Source of the DNA: an uncultured Chryseobacterium sp.
GTDB taxonomy: Bacteria; Bacteroidota; Bacteroidia; Flavobacteriales; Weeksellaceae
Assembly (NCBI GenBank): GCA_913774355.1
Contig: CAJYGB010000003.1
Coordinates: forward strand, 1 to 52,151
Length of the DNA stretch: 52,151 nucleotides
Reading direction: 5' to 3'
In this document: positions 1-9,323 of the stretch, in pieces
Layout of the letters: every line of letters begins with the position of its first letter
Position numbering within the stretch: the first letter of the stretch is position 1
Notes under the pieces: generated by a model
Database searches by the model: none
Told to the model about the DNA's origin: nothing
What the model saw: only the letters and a program-made list of their open reading frames with translations
Translations under genes and position numbers: made by a program

Positions 1-70
1 TTCGTTCTTTGCTTAGCTCAACAGCTTTGGTTTTAAAAGCAGGATCGTAGATTTTTCGCTCACGTTTCAT
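1..70 (-). mobile_element. IS3-family transposase OrfA, 5' end only (cut by window edge)
   Basis: Reading leftward from ATG at 68-70, an open frame runs off the window edge after 23 codons. It begins MKRERKIYDPAFKTKAVELS. This lysine/arginine-rich start, with 'YDPAFK.KAVELS', is the N-terminus of the helix-turn-helix OrfA of IS3/IS150-type elements, which binds the element's terminal repeats and is frameshift-fused to the OrfB integrase domain. The rest of the element lies outside the window. The terminal repeat probably ends near 123, where the minus strand reads TGTA, a common IS3-group end. Family assignment is from the recognisable N-terminus; intactness cannot be judged. Confidence 0.75.
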
Positions 71-174
71 AGGTTAAAATTAAGGTTTTATGCTTAACTT
101 TAACTGGAAGCTAAATTAGTACATCCAAGACAAAGTTGTAAATAAGAAATATACAGATGCATTATTTAGATAGT

Positions 175-204
175 AAAATGGAGAACGAAAGATTCTCCAT
201 TTTT
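175..204. terminator. Intrinsic terminator-like hairpin, either strand
   Basis: A perfect 11-bp stem, AAAATGGAGAA with TTCTCCATTTT, has a 7-nt loop and A/T tails on both sides. No complete gene lies between it and the IS end near 123. It may be the terminator of a gene the IS separated from its body, since a plus frame runs from 123 to a stop at 171-173. Confidence 0.6.
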
Positions 205-265
205 ATAGTTGTAATGTTGTTTAATTAATTTGGTATTAACTAGTATATCATTATCAAAAATAGAT

Positions 266-706
266 ATGACAACGATACCTTTCTCAGAAAATGGAAACTC
301 CCCTTTTGAAAAACTGATCGGCCACAATCCCGCCATCCTGAAACAGTGGAATATTCTCGAAGAAACATTTTGGGCAGAAACAAACACGGACAAGATTATG
401 CTCGAACAGATCCGCCGGGCGATGGCTTTTGAAAACGGCTGTGAATATTGTATGGTAAAAGCCGGTAAACCCGACTTTAATGCATCACAGATAAAAATTT
501 CCGTAGCCGTAGCATTTGCCGAACTTTTATGCAAAGACCATAAATCCATCCTGCCGGCTCATTTTAATATGCTCCGTGAATATTTTACCGATCAGGAAAT
601 TTCCGGGCTCTGTGCTTTTATTGCCTTTGTAAATGCTTCCCAGAAATTAGGGAAAATTTTTAATTTATCTGAAAATGATCAGCCCAACGCGGTCATCCGG
701 CTTTAA
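266..706 (+). CDS. AhpD/carboxymuconolactone decarboxylase-like small protein
   Basis: This 146-residue all-helical protein has a CEYC motif (Cys59, Cys62) after an acidic helix start, as in the AhpD-like/CMD family, where the CxxC pair works as a thiol redox centre or alkylhydroperoxidase site. The usual downstream histidine of the ExxxCxxxxxxH pattern is not obvious; the sequence continues VKAGKPD. Function is therefore inferred from the CxxC and the length. I chose ATG 266 because the in-frame TTG at 230 only adds low-complexity residues. No signal peptide, so cytoplasmic. It stands alone between the IS end and a secreted protein gene. Confidence 0.6.
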   Translation: MTTIPFSENGNSPFEKLIGHNPAILKQWNILEETFWAETNTDKIMLEQIRRAMAFENGCEYCMVKAGKPDFNASQIKISVAVAFAELLCKDHKSILPAHFNMLREYFTDQEISGLCAFIAFVNASQKLGKIFNLSENDQPNAVIRL

Positions 707-840
707 AACCCAGTCCTGCAAAGGAAATATATAAAAAAAATAATTCATCAAAACGTGATTCAATTACCTACCGGTGCAAAATTCGTAAAATACCTGGATA
801 TCCCGGTGCCATTTTTGCTTATCTTTAAACAAAAAAATAT

Positions 841-1848
841 ATGAAATATCCTCTACTCTTTTTGTTGGCATCGGCAGGTATTCTATCGGCGCAAACTACG
901 ATTACGAAAGCATTTAATGATCCTGTATCCGGCGAATCGGTTGCTTATCTCGGCGTTATCGGAACCCCGGATAATTCTGCTACAGGAGCCAATACCACCT
1001 TTAATAACGGTTCGCTTACATTTGCCGGATCTGCTACAACAGCCTATTCTACTCCCACCGCCAGCGAAGTTTCAACTTTCCCTGGATCCACATTGAAAAT
1101 GACAGGCAGCGGTAATACCGTATATTATAAGCAAAGTGCTTCCAAGCTTGAAATTACCGGATTGGTAACACCTGATGCTACGCTGAATTTATCGGCCAAC
1201 AACGGGACGTACATCAGCTATCCTACCCAATATACCACTACTACGGAAACTGATCAGGCGCAGGGAACATTTACTTCCACTGCTGCCAGCGGTCTTTGTA
1301 AAGGAACCATTACGATTAATCCCAATGCTTCAGGAACACTTATTCTGGGGACGGCTACCTTTACCAATGTATTAAGGGTAAAATCGGTTCAGACATTTAA
1401 CCTGCATTTACCTAGCGATACAAGTTTTCTTGTCCCTATCGGAACCATTACCAACACTTCATATTCTTATTACAACAGCACGAAGAAATTCCCGTTGCTG
1501 ACCACAATTCAGACGGTTGTAAATATTCCGATCGCCAATATCAATAACCAAACCACCAACGGGGCGCAGGCACTAAGTTCAGCATTCCTTGCCACAGGAG
1601 AAATCGCTGTGAAAAAATCAGGTTTGCAGCTATACCCGAACCCGGTTCAGGATTTTATCGAATTTAAAGGGCAGGCCGCCCCGTATTCAACAGCAAAAAT
1701 TTACAGCGTGGACGGAAAACTGATTAAAACCTCTGAAATCCAATCCGGAAAAATACAGGTATCCGATCTTCCTGCCGCTTCTTACTTTATCGAAGTATCC
1801 GGAAAAAACAATATAAAGCCGGAAACGTCAAAGTTTATTAAAAAATAA
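841..1848 (+). CDS. Secreted protein with T9SS type A sorting domain
   Basis: 335 residues. An N-terminal signal peptide ends at about residue 18 (...ILSAQ). A Ser/Thr/Asn-rich beta-type body follows without a domain I recognise. From residue 262 comes a type A sorting domain: LQLYPNPVQD, then a sandwich with 'YSVDGKLIK' and 'LPAASYFIEV'. Known T9SS biology says such proteins cross the inner membrane by Sec, are exported by T9SS, lose this domain, and are released or anchored to A-LPS. The passenger's role is unknown. It stands alone and ends in a strong hairpin at 1874-1905. Confidence 0.85.
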   Translation: MKYPLLFLLASAGILSAQTTITKAFNDPVSGESVAYLGVIGTPDNSATGANTTFNNGSLTFAGSATTAYSTPTASEVSTFPGSTLKMTGSGNTVYYKQSASKLEITGLVTPDATLNLSANNGTYISYPTQYTTTTETDQAQGTFTSTAASGLCKGTITINPNASGTLILGTATFTNVLRVKSVQTFNLHLPSDTSFLVPIGTITNTSYSYYNSTKKFPLLTTIQTVVNIPIANINNQTTNGAQALSSAFLATGEIAVKKSGLQLYPNPVQDFIEFKGQAAPYSTAKIYSVDGKLIKTSEIQSGKIQVSDLPAASYFIEVSGKNNIKPETSKFIKK

Positions 1849-1873
1849 AAAAATATTGCTGAAGATAATGAAA

Positions 1874-1905
1874 AGACTGTCCGAAAAGTTTGGACAGTCT
1901 CTTTT
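1874..1905. terminator. Bidirectional intrinsic terminator
   Basis: A perfect 9-bp stem AGACTGTCC/GGACAGTCT with a 9-nt loop, flanked by CTTTT on each strand, separates the convergent genes ending at 1848 and 1947. Confidence 0.85.
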
Positions 1906-1946
1906 AAATATTTAAACATGAAAATAAATAAACGGTAAAAGCCAGA

Positions 1947-4028
1947 TTAAAAAGTAGCAGCAGGAGCCGTATAATTGTTCAGTTTCTTATTCAGTTCCGT
2001 CTTTTTGCCTTTTGAGAAATCATAACTGAAGCCAAGTACGAACATGGATTTATTGTTCATAATACGGTTAACACGGCTGTAATTTACAAGACTTTCCGGA
2101 AGACTTTTGGTTTTATATTCCGAAGGCATTCCGATCCAGTACATGCCTGTCGTAAACGTCCATTCTTTCTTTTTATAGCTGGCAAAAACATGATTCTGGT
2201 TTTCGTTGGTACTCAAAAAGGCACCATTCAGCGTATATACCGGAATGTTCAGTTGGTACTGAATGCTGAAGGATTTATATTCGGAAGACAGTACCAGATT
2301 ATTGCCCAGATAATTATTCTTGATTAAAGCACCACTGCTTGTCCTGACGGTTTCAGTAGCCGGAGTCAGGTTTAATTTTACCACCAGAAGGCTGTTACCG
2401 AATGGTTTGTAGGAACCCGAAAGCTGAATCCCGAACCTTTGTGCGTTTTTCGCATTTTCATAGGTCAGCGCGTAGCCGAAATTTTCATCCGCTACATAAT
2501 ACTGGTTGATGATACGGTCCGTATACTGGTAAAAAAGATTGGCGTTGAAATCAAAATGCTTATTATTAAACGAATAGGTGAAATTATTGGCAAAGATCTG
2601 CTGGGATTTCAGGAAAGGGTTTCCGCGCTGTACAATATTCGGGGCCATCTGTACGATATTGCTGCTCAGAGCTGTGCTCCAAGGACTTACCGGCTTATAG
2701 CTGCTGGTAAAACGGAGGCTTTGGTTATCTTTCAGCTGGTATCCTAAAATAATCTTGGGCGTAAAGGCCCACTGATCGAAAGTATTTTCCGCACTCTTGT
2801 TGTGGATATTTGTAAGCCCGGCTCCTAACCGATAGCTGAATTGTTTTACTCTTCCAGAAAATTCCGTATAAAAATACTGTTCCAGGTAATTGACACTGTA
2901 TTCCGAAAAACCGGCTAGATTCTGAAGATCGTTGGAAATCGATGTGTTGGAAATCCGGTATCCTGAAGAAAGTTTTCCAGCCTCAAAAGTATGGACATGA
3001 GCCAGTTCTCCTACCATACCGGTCTGTCTGGTCCGCAGGTTCATATCGTTGTCGTAAACGGAAGCTCCGGAAGAGATGACCCATTCTTTGGCAAACTCTG
3101 AAGTTTCAGTTGTAAAGCTGGACCCCACTGCATTGATACTTAACTCATCTTTCTTGCCGATGTTTTTGGAAAAATAAAGATCCAGGGTCGGAGTGGCATA
3201 TCCTGAAGATCCGTTTTTAAACATCGCATGTTCTTCCGTAAAACTGTCTTTCGTAAAAATACTTCCGCCCTTTCCTTTGATGAAGCCATTATAAATATCC
3301 ACATCCATTTTTGCCTGAAAAGCATAATGATCCGGAACCATCCGGGTATATCTCAACGCCACATTCTGGGAAGTGTACCCGAAATGATCGACTTTGTTTT
3401 CATCGGTCCGGTAATGACTGCCATTCAGCTGGTAATCATAAATACTATGGACCTTACGGTTGTTGTAATCACGGAGGTTGATGGAATATTCCAGTCCAAA
3501 ATTATTCTTTCCCTTGGTGAAATTGGCATATGCCGAACCGTTTACGAAACCTGTATCCAGTGCAGAGCTTATATCGGTACCGAAGACATAGCCTGTTTCG
3601 GTAGAACGGGTAATCAGGTTAACCACAATATCCGCCCTCGTAGCCCATCTTGCAGGAGGAATATCGTAGTACTCCACTTTTACCACCTCAGCCGGTGCCA
3701 CACTCCGGATCTGCATATCGGTGGCTTCAATCCCGTTGATCAAAAACAGAGTCGTTCCGCCTTTCGTGCTTTTCAGCGTATTGGTTATGGGATCCAGCTG
3801 AAGCTCAGGCAAAGTCTGTATCAGGTCTTTTGCATAACGGGCTTTTTCTATGGCTTCTTTATCAAACGTATAGACGGCACGGTCGGCCATTTGTTTTTTG
3901 CGCTGTGCCTTTACAATAACTTCCCGGATTTCCGCCGTTTTTACACTCATGGTATCGCTCTTTGCAGTTTCCTGTGAGAAAGCGAAGATCCCACAGAGAA
4001 AAAACGCAGAACATATAGTTTTTTTCAT
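1947..4028 (-). CDS. TonB-dependent receptor-type outer membrane beta-barrel protein
   Basis: 693 residues with a signal peptide (cleavage after about residue 18, ...FAFSQ). A plug-like segment follows (residues about 30-150), with 'LIQTLPELQLD' and 'FLINGIEATDMQIRSV..AEVVKVEYYD', the second typical of the 'outer membrane beta-barrel family' branch of TonB-dependent proteins. The remainder is strand-rich barrel with many aromatic turns. The usual N-terminal carboxypeptidase-regulatory-like domain is absent, so it is a short form. The substrate cannot be read from sequence and no SusD partner is adjacent. It is monocistronic by position. Confidence 0.8.
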   Translation of the reverse strand: MKKTICSAFFLCGIFAFSQETAKSDTMSVKTAEIREVIVKAQRKKQMADRAVYTFDKEAIEKARYAKDLIQTLPELQLDPITNTLKSTKGGTTLFLINGIEATDMQIRSVAPAEVVKVEYYDIPPARWATRADIVVNLITRSTETGYVFGTDISSALDTGFVNGSAYANFTKGKNNFGLEYSINLRDYNNRKVHSIYDYQLNGSHYRTDENKVDHFGYTSQNVALRYTRMVPDHYAFQAKMDVDIYNGFIKGKGGSIFTKDSFTEEHAMFKNGSSGYATPTLDLYFSKNIGKKDELSINAVGSSFTTETSEFAKEWVISSGASVYDNDMNLRTRQTGMVGELAHVHTFEAGKLSSGYRISNTSISNDLQNLAGFSEYSVNYLEQYFYTEFSGRVKQFSYRLGAGLTNIHNKSAENTFDQWAFTPKIILGYQLKDNQSLRFTSSYKPVSPWSTALSSNIVQMAPNIVQRGNPFLKSQQIFANNFTYSFNNKHFDFNANLFYQYTDRIINQYYVADENFGYALTYENAKNAQRFGIQLSGSYKPFGNSLLVVKLNLTPATETVRTSSGALIKNNYLGNNLVLSSEYKSFSIQYQLNIPVYTLNGAFLSTNENQNHVFASYKKKEWTFTTGMYWIGMPSEYKTKSLPESLVNYSRVNRIMNNKSMFVLGFSYDFSKGKKTELNKKLNNYTAPAATF

Positions 4029-4219
4029 TTCCGAACTTTTAATAATATGAAATAAGACATGTAGGGAACAGAAAATATTACATCCGACATCAACTCAACT
4101 TCCGGCGGACCAACCTCTAATTTAACAGAGATTATTAATTTTGCTTTATGAATAGGATTTTAACAATTATTTGCCCGTTTTTTGCTTTTGTTTCAATAAT
4201 ACCCTTAAATATATGAATC

Positions 4220-4972
4220 ATGAAAAAATACTTCCTTCTGTTTCCATGCTTTATGTTCTCTGGAATATCCGCACAGGAAATTTCGGCTCCTGAAACTTCG
4301 GATAAGATGAACATTATCAAAACGAATGTTACCGCATATGCATTCAGAAATATCAACCTTTCTTACGAACGGGCTTTCACGCAGTGGTTCTCCGTTAATA
4401 TGGGATTTGGAACCATGCCTGAAGGGAAAGTGCCTTTCATCAATTCATTTTTAAATGATAAGGATGAGAAAAGACTTCAGAATCTTGAAGTTAAATCCTT
4501 CAATTTTACCATCGAACCGCGTTTTTACCTGGGTGCCGGATATGGAAAAGGATTTTATATCGCCCCGTATTACCGGTATTCCAAAGTTACTTCCAATACC
4601 TTCGACTTTTATTATGATTATAACTTTAACGGGATTACGTATGAAATTCCGCTGAAAGGAAACGGGAGTGCTCATGGGAACAGCGGCGGGCTGATGATCG
4701 GTGCACAGTTTTTCCTTACGCGAAGCCGGAATTTGGTTCTGGATCTGTGGATTGCCGGTGCGCATTACGGAAAAGGCCAGGGTGATTTTATTCTGACCAG
4801 TGATGTGGTATTGACACCGGATATGCAGGCAAGACTGAAAAAAGAAATTGAAGATCTGGATATTCCTTATGTGAATTACACGGTGGAAACCAATTCCAGC
4901 GGAGCCAAGGTAAATGTGGACGGCCCATGGGCAGGGTTCCGGACCGGGTTGTCTTTGGGATATCGATTTTAG
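4220..4972 (+). CDS. DUF3575-type outer membrane barrel protein
   Basis: 250 residues with a signal peptide to about residue 19 (...GISAQ). The pattern 'IKTNVTAYAFRNINLSYERA' followed by 'FTIEPRFYL...GFYIAPYYRYS' and ending 'GLSLGYRF' is that of DUF3575 small outer membrane barrels, with alternating aromatic residues and a terminal phenylalanine for BAM recognition. Biochemical function is unknown for the family. It lies divergent from the receptor gene at 1947-4028 across a 190-bp gap and ends in its own terminator. Confidence 0.75.
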   Translation: MKKYFLLFPCFMFSGISAQEISAPETSDKMNIIKTNVTAYAFRNINLSYERAFTQWFSVNMGFGTMPEGKVPFINSFLNDKDEKRLQNLEVKSFNFTIEPRFYLGAGYGKGFYIAPYYRYSKVTSNTFDFYYDYNFNGITYEIPLKGNGSAHGNSGGLMIGAQFFLTRSRNLVLDLWIAGAHYGKGQGDFILTSDVVLTPDMQARLKKEIEDLDIPYVNYTVETNSSGAKVNVDGPWAGFRTGLSLGYRF

Positions 4973-4993
4973 AAAAAAAATTTGAATATCCAT

Positions 4994-5023
4994 AAAACCG
5001 TTCTATCTTAGAGCGGTTTTTTA
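4994..5023 (+). terminator. Intrinsic terminator
   Basis: AAAACCGTTCT pairs with AGAGCGGTTTT (one G-T wobble) around a 5-nt loop and runs into TTTTTT. It sits 22 nt after the stop of the DUF3575 gene and just before the next start at 5032. Confidence 0.85.
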
Positions 5024-5031
5024 TTTATCGA

Positions 5032-5436
5032 ATGAAAAAATTTTATACTGCCGTTTTTATTTTGCTGGTTACGCTGCCTATGGTGGTTTACCTCAATCCT
5101 TTTACCTGGGGAATGAGAAGAATGCCCCGCTATAAGCCGAGCCAGAAAACCGCTGAACTCATAATGCAGCTGAATAAAAGGTACCACCTCGATATGAATC
5201 TTAGTGAAACCGTGGATACCCTCTGGTATTTCCGGGATCTTAAGCACCACCGGATCTCCAAACTGGAGCATTTCAGAATGGAAGCCATGCAGCAGGACAG
5301 CAGCCCGGTTGATATCGATGCAGTGAAAGCCTACGCTTCCGAATTTATGACCGGCTTTGATCATAAAAAGTATTTTGATTCGATGCTGGTATCGGTAAAC
5401 GGGGATTCTGTAATATTTAAATATAAATTGAAGTGA
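5032..5436 (+). CDS. Membrane-anchored hypothetical protein
   Basis: 134 residues, not recognised. One hydrophobic segment lies at residues 5-22 (signal anchor or signal peptide without a clear cleavage site), then a soluble, charged domain. No catalytic motif is visible. The next gene starts with GTG overlapping this stop by 4 nt (GTGA), so the two are translationally coupled and probably work together. The pair follows a terminator, so it should have its own weak promoter in the few bases before 5032 or be expressed by read-through. Confidence 0.6.
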   Translation: MKKFYTAVFILLVTLPMVVYLNPFTWGMRRMPRYKPSQKTAELIMQLNKRYHLDMNLSETVDTLWYFRDLKHHRISKLEHFRMEAMQQDSSPVDIDAVKAYASEFMTGFDHKKYFDSMLVSVNGDSVIFKYKLK

Positions 5437-5744
5437 AAGCGTTAACCCTGTGTAAAATCCAGTCCTGTATTTATCTTTTTATCATCATTTTCAGTCTTCA
5501 GCATTTCTTTTTCAGGGAATTTAATTACGCATTTGATGGATATGAAATAATGGTGAGCGGAATTATGGGGGTATCGTTCATTAGCGTACTGATATCAGTA
5601 GTTATTCTAATCAGACAGGGTGTAGTCTTCATCAACCGGAAAAATATCCGTGAAATTGAAATGAAGTATTTGGTACTGAATCTGGTCTTATATTACGGAA
5701 CATTGATCTCAAGCCTTTGCTTGTCGGGAGAAATAAGACATTAA
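5433..5744 (+). CDS. Small integral membrane protein, hypothetical
   Basis: 103 residues beginning with GTG 5433 inside the stop of the preceding gene. Three hydrophobic segments can be seen (residues about 10-28, 38-60 and 76-97), so it is an inner membrane protein. No family is recognised. Coupling to the membrane-anchored protein upstream suggests a two-component membrane unit of unknown job. Confidence 0.55.
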   Translation: MKALTLCKIQSCIYLFIIIFSLQHFFFREFNYAFDGYEIMVSGIMGVSFISVLISVVILIRQGVVFINRKNIREIEMKYLVLNLVLYYGTLISSLCLSGEIRH

Positions 5745-5818
5745 AAAGTTACGTTAATTCCGGAAATCTTTCCGGGCAGATCTGATAACGGACAATAAAA
5801 ATTGAATAGAAAAACAAA

Positions 5819-5850
5819 CGCGGTTCAGAAATCTGTACCGCGCTTTTATT
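5819..5850. terminator. Bidirectional intrinsic terminator
   Basis: The CGCGGT/ACCGCG stem has a 12-nt loop, with TTTTATTTT after it on plus and a T-rich tail on minus. It lies between convergent genes ending at 5744 and 5851. Confidence 0.7.
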
Positions 5851-6063
5851 TTAATGATAGGCTTGCTTAAATTTTGCCAGAATATTGTCCAGATTATGTC
5901 GCTGAACATACACGCTCTTCACATCTTCATACCGTGGCGACTTATAAAAGACTTCGTGGAAATCCATACTGCCGTTCCCCACTTTAACCACTTTCTGTAC
6001 TTCGATATTTAATTTTCTCAGTTCATCTTTAAAAACCTCAAATTCGTCTTGGATATTTTTCAT
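5851..6063 (-). CDS. Small hypothetical protein
   Basis: 70 residues, highly charged, cytoplasmic by composition (no signal or membrane segment). Predicted as helix, short strands, helix. Not recognised. Support: a clean start, a terminator immediately after the stop, and codon use like the neighbours. No operon partner on its strand nearby. Confidence 0.5.
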   Translation of the reverse strand: MKNIQDEFEVFKDELRKLNIEVQKVVKVGNGSMDFHEVFYKSPRYEDVKSVYVQRHNLDNILAKFKQAYH

Positions 6064-6504
6064 CTATTTTGGATATTTTAATTAAAAAGTACTTATTTAC
6101 ATCAAACACCCTACCAAAGTTTAGGGGTATCGTTTAATTTCAGAATAAAGTTAGCAATTTATTTACAATCAACATAAGGTTTTATCAATATTTACTTAAT
6201 TTATTTGCCATAATGAAAAATATTTTTAAAAATCCATGCATTTTAACCAGAATCCAAGTTTTCAGATTCAGCTGTATAACTGATGAATACTGCCTTCTAA
6301 GCGTTCTTTAAATAATACTTTTCGATGCTGTTTAATTTTTTCGGTAGCCTTACAATAAATTGGTAAATCTTCCGGTTTATTATAAAGGATCAATTTCTGA
6401 TGGCTGTAAAATATTTGTCCTGTAAACCAATAAGTCTTTTTTCTTCAGTTTAAAAAAGATTGTAACAATTTGTTTTGCTTTAAAACATATTGTAAAAAAT
6501 TACT
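6064..6504. other. AT-rich intergenic region, no gene seen
   Basis: About 440 bp between divergent genes. It is strongly AT-rich with no supported open frame and no RNA gene that I recognise. It must hold the promoters of both neighbours, but no clean TAnnTTTG element was found. Confidence 0.5.
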
Positions 6505-7383
6505 GTGAATTACTTTCTCCGCCTGAAAAATGACGCTGCCGGATTATGGCATTTTATACAGAAACCCAATGATGACCAAATCCATATTTCTCCCAAAAAC
6601 AGATTCTTGCTGATTTTTAACCTGTTGCTTATTGAAGTCATACTGCATTTTATTATTGTATTCCCCTGCAATTATCTGGTGGAGAATGTTATCACCGTTC
6701 AGGAAGCCTATCCCTTAAGCAATCTTACCTTATTAAACCTGTTTTTGCTGGCCGTCATTACGGCGCCGCTGCTTGAAGAAATTCTTTTCAGATATTCGCT
6801 CAGGTATCACCAGCTCTTTTCCCGTTTTATCAGCCGTGAAAAGTGGAACCGGATTTTCCCGTACCTGGTATATTTTTCCGCCGTGGCATTCGGTTTCGTT
6901 CATCTGGGCAATTATGTAAACGACTCTTGGAAATTCTATGCTTTATCCCCACTGGTCATCATTTCCCAGCTGTCGGGTGGATTTATTTTAAGCTATATCC
7001 GGGTACGGCTGAATATTCTGTACAGCCTGCTGTATCATGCCCTATGGAACATGCTGTTTGCGATTGTTGTTCCGTTTGTGATCCTCTTTTTTACACCGCC
7101 TTTTACCGCTCATACTTCATATTACAGCATCAGGATCGAACAGGAAGCTTTTCTGCTTCCCGGTGATGCGATAAGTCTTGAAGCAAATATTCAGGATGAT
7201 AAGATTTACAACCTGAAAGCAGATCATTATCAGCTTCAGTACCTGCTGGACTATCTCTATGGTACAAATCACCATATTACCGACGAAGACATGGTAAATA
7301 TCCGCTTTACTTCCAAAAAAGGGATTTCCAAAGAGGAATTTCTGGACCTCCTTAAAAAGAATTATAAGATTAAAGAAAAATGA
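6505..7383 (+). CDS. CPBP-family intramembrane metalloprotease (CAAX/Abi-like)
   Basis: 292 residues from a GTG start. Several membrane helices occupy residues 35-195, and a soluble domain (about 200-292) follows. The CPBP signature is complete: EE at 91-92 with Arg96 (EEILFR), FxxxH ending at His133 (FGFVH), and His178-xxx-Asn182 (HALWN). These residues hold the glutamate/histidine metal site of Rce1-like proteases. Bacterial members act in envelope processing, regulation or bacteriocin immunity; the substrate is unknown. The C-terminal soluble tail is longer than in minimal members. A perfect 13-bp hairpin follows. Confidence 0.85.
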   Translation: MNYFLRLKNDAAGLWHFIQKPNDDQIHISPKNRFLLIFNLLLIEVILHFIIVFPCNYLVENVITVQEAYPLSNLTLLNLFLLAVITAPLLEEILFRYSLRYHQLFSRFISREKWNRIFPYLVYFSAVAFGFVHLGNYVNDSWKFYALSPLVIISQLSGGFILSYIRVRLNILYSLLYHALWNMLFAIVVPFVILFFTPPFTAHTSYYSIRIEQEAFLLPGDAISLEANIQDDKIYNLKADHYQLQYLLDYLYGTNHHITDEDMVNIRFTSKKGISKEEFLDLLKKNYKIKEK

Positions 7384-7466
7384 AAGCTTAATAAGCCGCA
7401 AGAGGAAGCCTGGATGTTTCTGCCCACATCATTATTTAATATCAATAACATTTGAGTTAAATTAAA

Positions 7467-7505
7467 ATGGGTTAAAATCGGCAATGATTTTAACCCATAT
7501 TTTTT
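7467..7505. terminator. Bidirectional intrinsic terminator
   Basis: A perfect 13-bp stem ATGGGTTAAAATC/GATTTTAACCCAT with a 6-nt loop and T6 on plus. It separates the convergent CPBP protease and ABC exporter genes. Confidence 0.9.
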
Positions 7506-7516
7506 ATTCAGAACAA

Positions 7517-9277
7517 TTATTTATTGCTTTCCTCTTCTTCCAGTTCTGTTTCATGCTTCAGCTGGGCTTTGTATAAGGTTGAATAATAACCGTTTTTATC
7601 CAAAAGCTCAAGGTGTTTCCCCTCTTCCACAATCTTACCGTGTTCCATCACGATGATCTTATCCGCTTTTTCAATAGTGGAAAGCCGGTGGGCAATGATA
7701 ATGGAAGTCCTGTTTTTGGTGATTTTTTCCGTGGCCCGCTGGATGAGTTTTTCACTTTCATGATCGATGGAAGAGGTTGCTTCATCTAAAATAAGGATCT
7801 TCGGATCGGATAAATAAGCCCTTAGGAACGATAGCAACTGCCGCTGTCCCAGAGAAATCGACGATCCCCTTTCGCTTACCACATAATCATAGCCGCCCGG
7901 AAGCTGGTCAATAAACTGGTCAACCTCAATTTCTCTTGCTCCCGCTTTTATTTTTTCCAGCGTAATGCTTTCATCCCCAAATGAAAGATTCTCGAAAATA
8001 CTGCCGTGGAACAGAAACACATCCTGCAACACCACGCCGATGTGGCTTCTCAAATTATAAAGCTCATAATCTTTCAGATCCACATTATCAATTAAGATAT
8101 GTCCGGAATTAATATCGTACAATCTGGTAATCAAACTGATGATCGTCGATTTCCCGGCTCCGGTAGCTCCTACAATGGCCACTGTTTCTCCCGGATTTAC
8201 AGTAAAATCAATTCCTTTTAATACCTCCTGCTTTTCGTCGTAGGCAAAATGCACATTTTTAAATTCGATCTTTCCATCGAAATGGTCTTTCTGTACCGTT
8301 CCTTCATTGATCATGGCATTGTCTTCATCCATTAATCCCAATACCCTTTCCGCGCCTACAATACCGCGCTGGATATTGTTAAAACGGTCTGCAATCTGCC
8401 GTAATGGCCGGATCAGCATCGAAATATACTGGATAAAAGCAATTACCACCCCCGCGCTGATCGTAATGTATCCTCCATAAAACAGGATAAATCCGATGAA
8501 GAGCGAGGAAATAAGTTCTACCACAGGAAAGAACAGCGAAAATATGAAAACGGTCCTCAGCAAGGCACTTTTTAAGGTAATGTTGATGTCATCAAACTTT
8601 TTAAACTCAGATTCCTGGCGGTTGAATACCTGAATGATCGGCATTCCCGCCAGCCTTTCCTGAACAAAAGAGTTCTGGTTAGACGTCCAGTTTCTTTCAT
8701 CCCCGAATGCTTTCTTCAGTCTTTTCTGAAAAAACCGAGTGATTACCACCATCAATGGCAAAATCGCCAGCGTAATGTAACTCAGGTGAACATTCGTGCT
8801 AAACATCATAACCAGCACGAAGATGATTCTCAGAACATCCCCGAATACCATCAGGAAACCGTCGGTATATACGGTAGCAATAGTTTCCACATCTCCTACC
8901 GCCCTGGTTACCAGCTGACCGATCGGTGTTTTATCGAAAAACGAGGTTTTAAAATAAATCAGCTTATTATACAACCTTTCCCGGATGTCCCGGATCACAT
9001 TCTGCGATATGAAATTGGAGAAATAAACGAGGAAAAAGTTGAGAATGGTTTCTGCGCACACCAAACCTACCAGCAGATAGATATGCTTCATCATCAGTGC
9101 CTTATCTTTCAGCCGGGTAATGTCGTTATCCACCACCTCCATCGTGAGGTAGGGCCGGTACGTTGAAACCATGGCGAGTATAACGGAGATAATTAAGGTG
9201 AGGATGAACCACGAACGGAACTTCATTCCGATAAAGAACAGCCGCTTCACGATCCCCCAGGTATCTTGTTTTTTCAT
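7517..9277 (-). CDS. ABC transporter ATP-binding/permease protein (half-transporter exporter)
   Basis: 586 residues. The N-terminal membrane domain has six helices (about 20-310). The nucleotide-binding domain has Walker A GATGAGKS near residue 375, a Q-loop (VVLQDVFLF), the signature SLGQRQ in place of LSGGQ, Walker B (ILILDEATSS) and the switch histidine (IIAHRLST). Domain order is that of homodimeric type IV exporters such as MsbA/multidrug ABC proteins. The substrate, lipid or drug, is not readable. It is monocistronic, with a TAnnTTTG element 39 bp upstream of the start. Not necessarily MsbA itself, so no symbol is given. Confidence 0.9.
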   Translation of the reverse strand: MKKQDTWGIVKRLFFIGMKFRSWFILTLIISVILAMVSTYRPYLTMEVVDNDITRLKDKALMMKHIYLLVGLVCAETILNFFLVYFSNFISQNVIRDIRERLYNKLIYFKTSFFDKTPIGQLVTRAVGDVETIATVYTDGFLMVFGDVLRIIFVLVMMFSTNVHLSYITLAILPLMVVITRFFQKRLKKAFGDERNWTSNQNSFVQERLAGMPIIQVFNRQESEFKKFDDINITLKSALLRTVFIFSLFFPVVELISSLFIGFILFYGGYITISAGVVIAFIQYISMLIRPLRQIADRFNNIQRGIVGAERVLGLMDEDNAMINEGTVQKDHFDGKIEFKNVHFAYDEKQEVLKGIDFTVNPGETVAIVGATGAGKSTIISLITRLYDINSGHILIDNVDLKDYELYNLRSHIGVVLQDVFLFHGSIFENLSFGDESITLEKIKAGAREIEVDQFIDQLPGGYDYVVSERGSSISLGQRQLLSFLRAYLSDPKILILDEATSSIDHESEKLIQRATEKITKNRTSIIIAHRLSTIEKADKIIVMEHGKIVEEGKHLELLDKNGYYSTLYKAQLKHETELEEEESNK

Positions 9278-9315
9278 TGTACGAATTGAAGAAGAGAATG
9301 AGATAAAATTCTATG

Positions 9316-9323
9316 CAAAAATA
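9316..9323 (-). promoter_or_regulatory. -7 promoter element of the ABC exporter gene
   Basis: The minus strand reads TATTTTTG, an exact match to TAnnTTTG. The predicted transcript starts about 34 nt before the ATG at 9277. No convincing TTG was seen at -33. Confidence 0.55.

Noticed and set aside
166..549. Minus-strand frame over the AhpD-like gene
   Set aside because: It overlaps a better supported gene and a terminator hairpin; residue use looks random.
3228..3977. 249-codon plus-strand frame inside the TonB-dependent receptor gene
   Set aside because: Antisense to a well supported outer membrane protein, with no signal, motif or start context.
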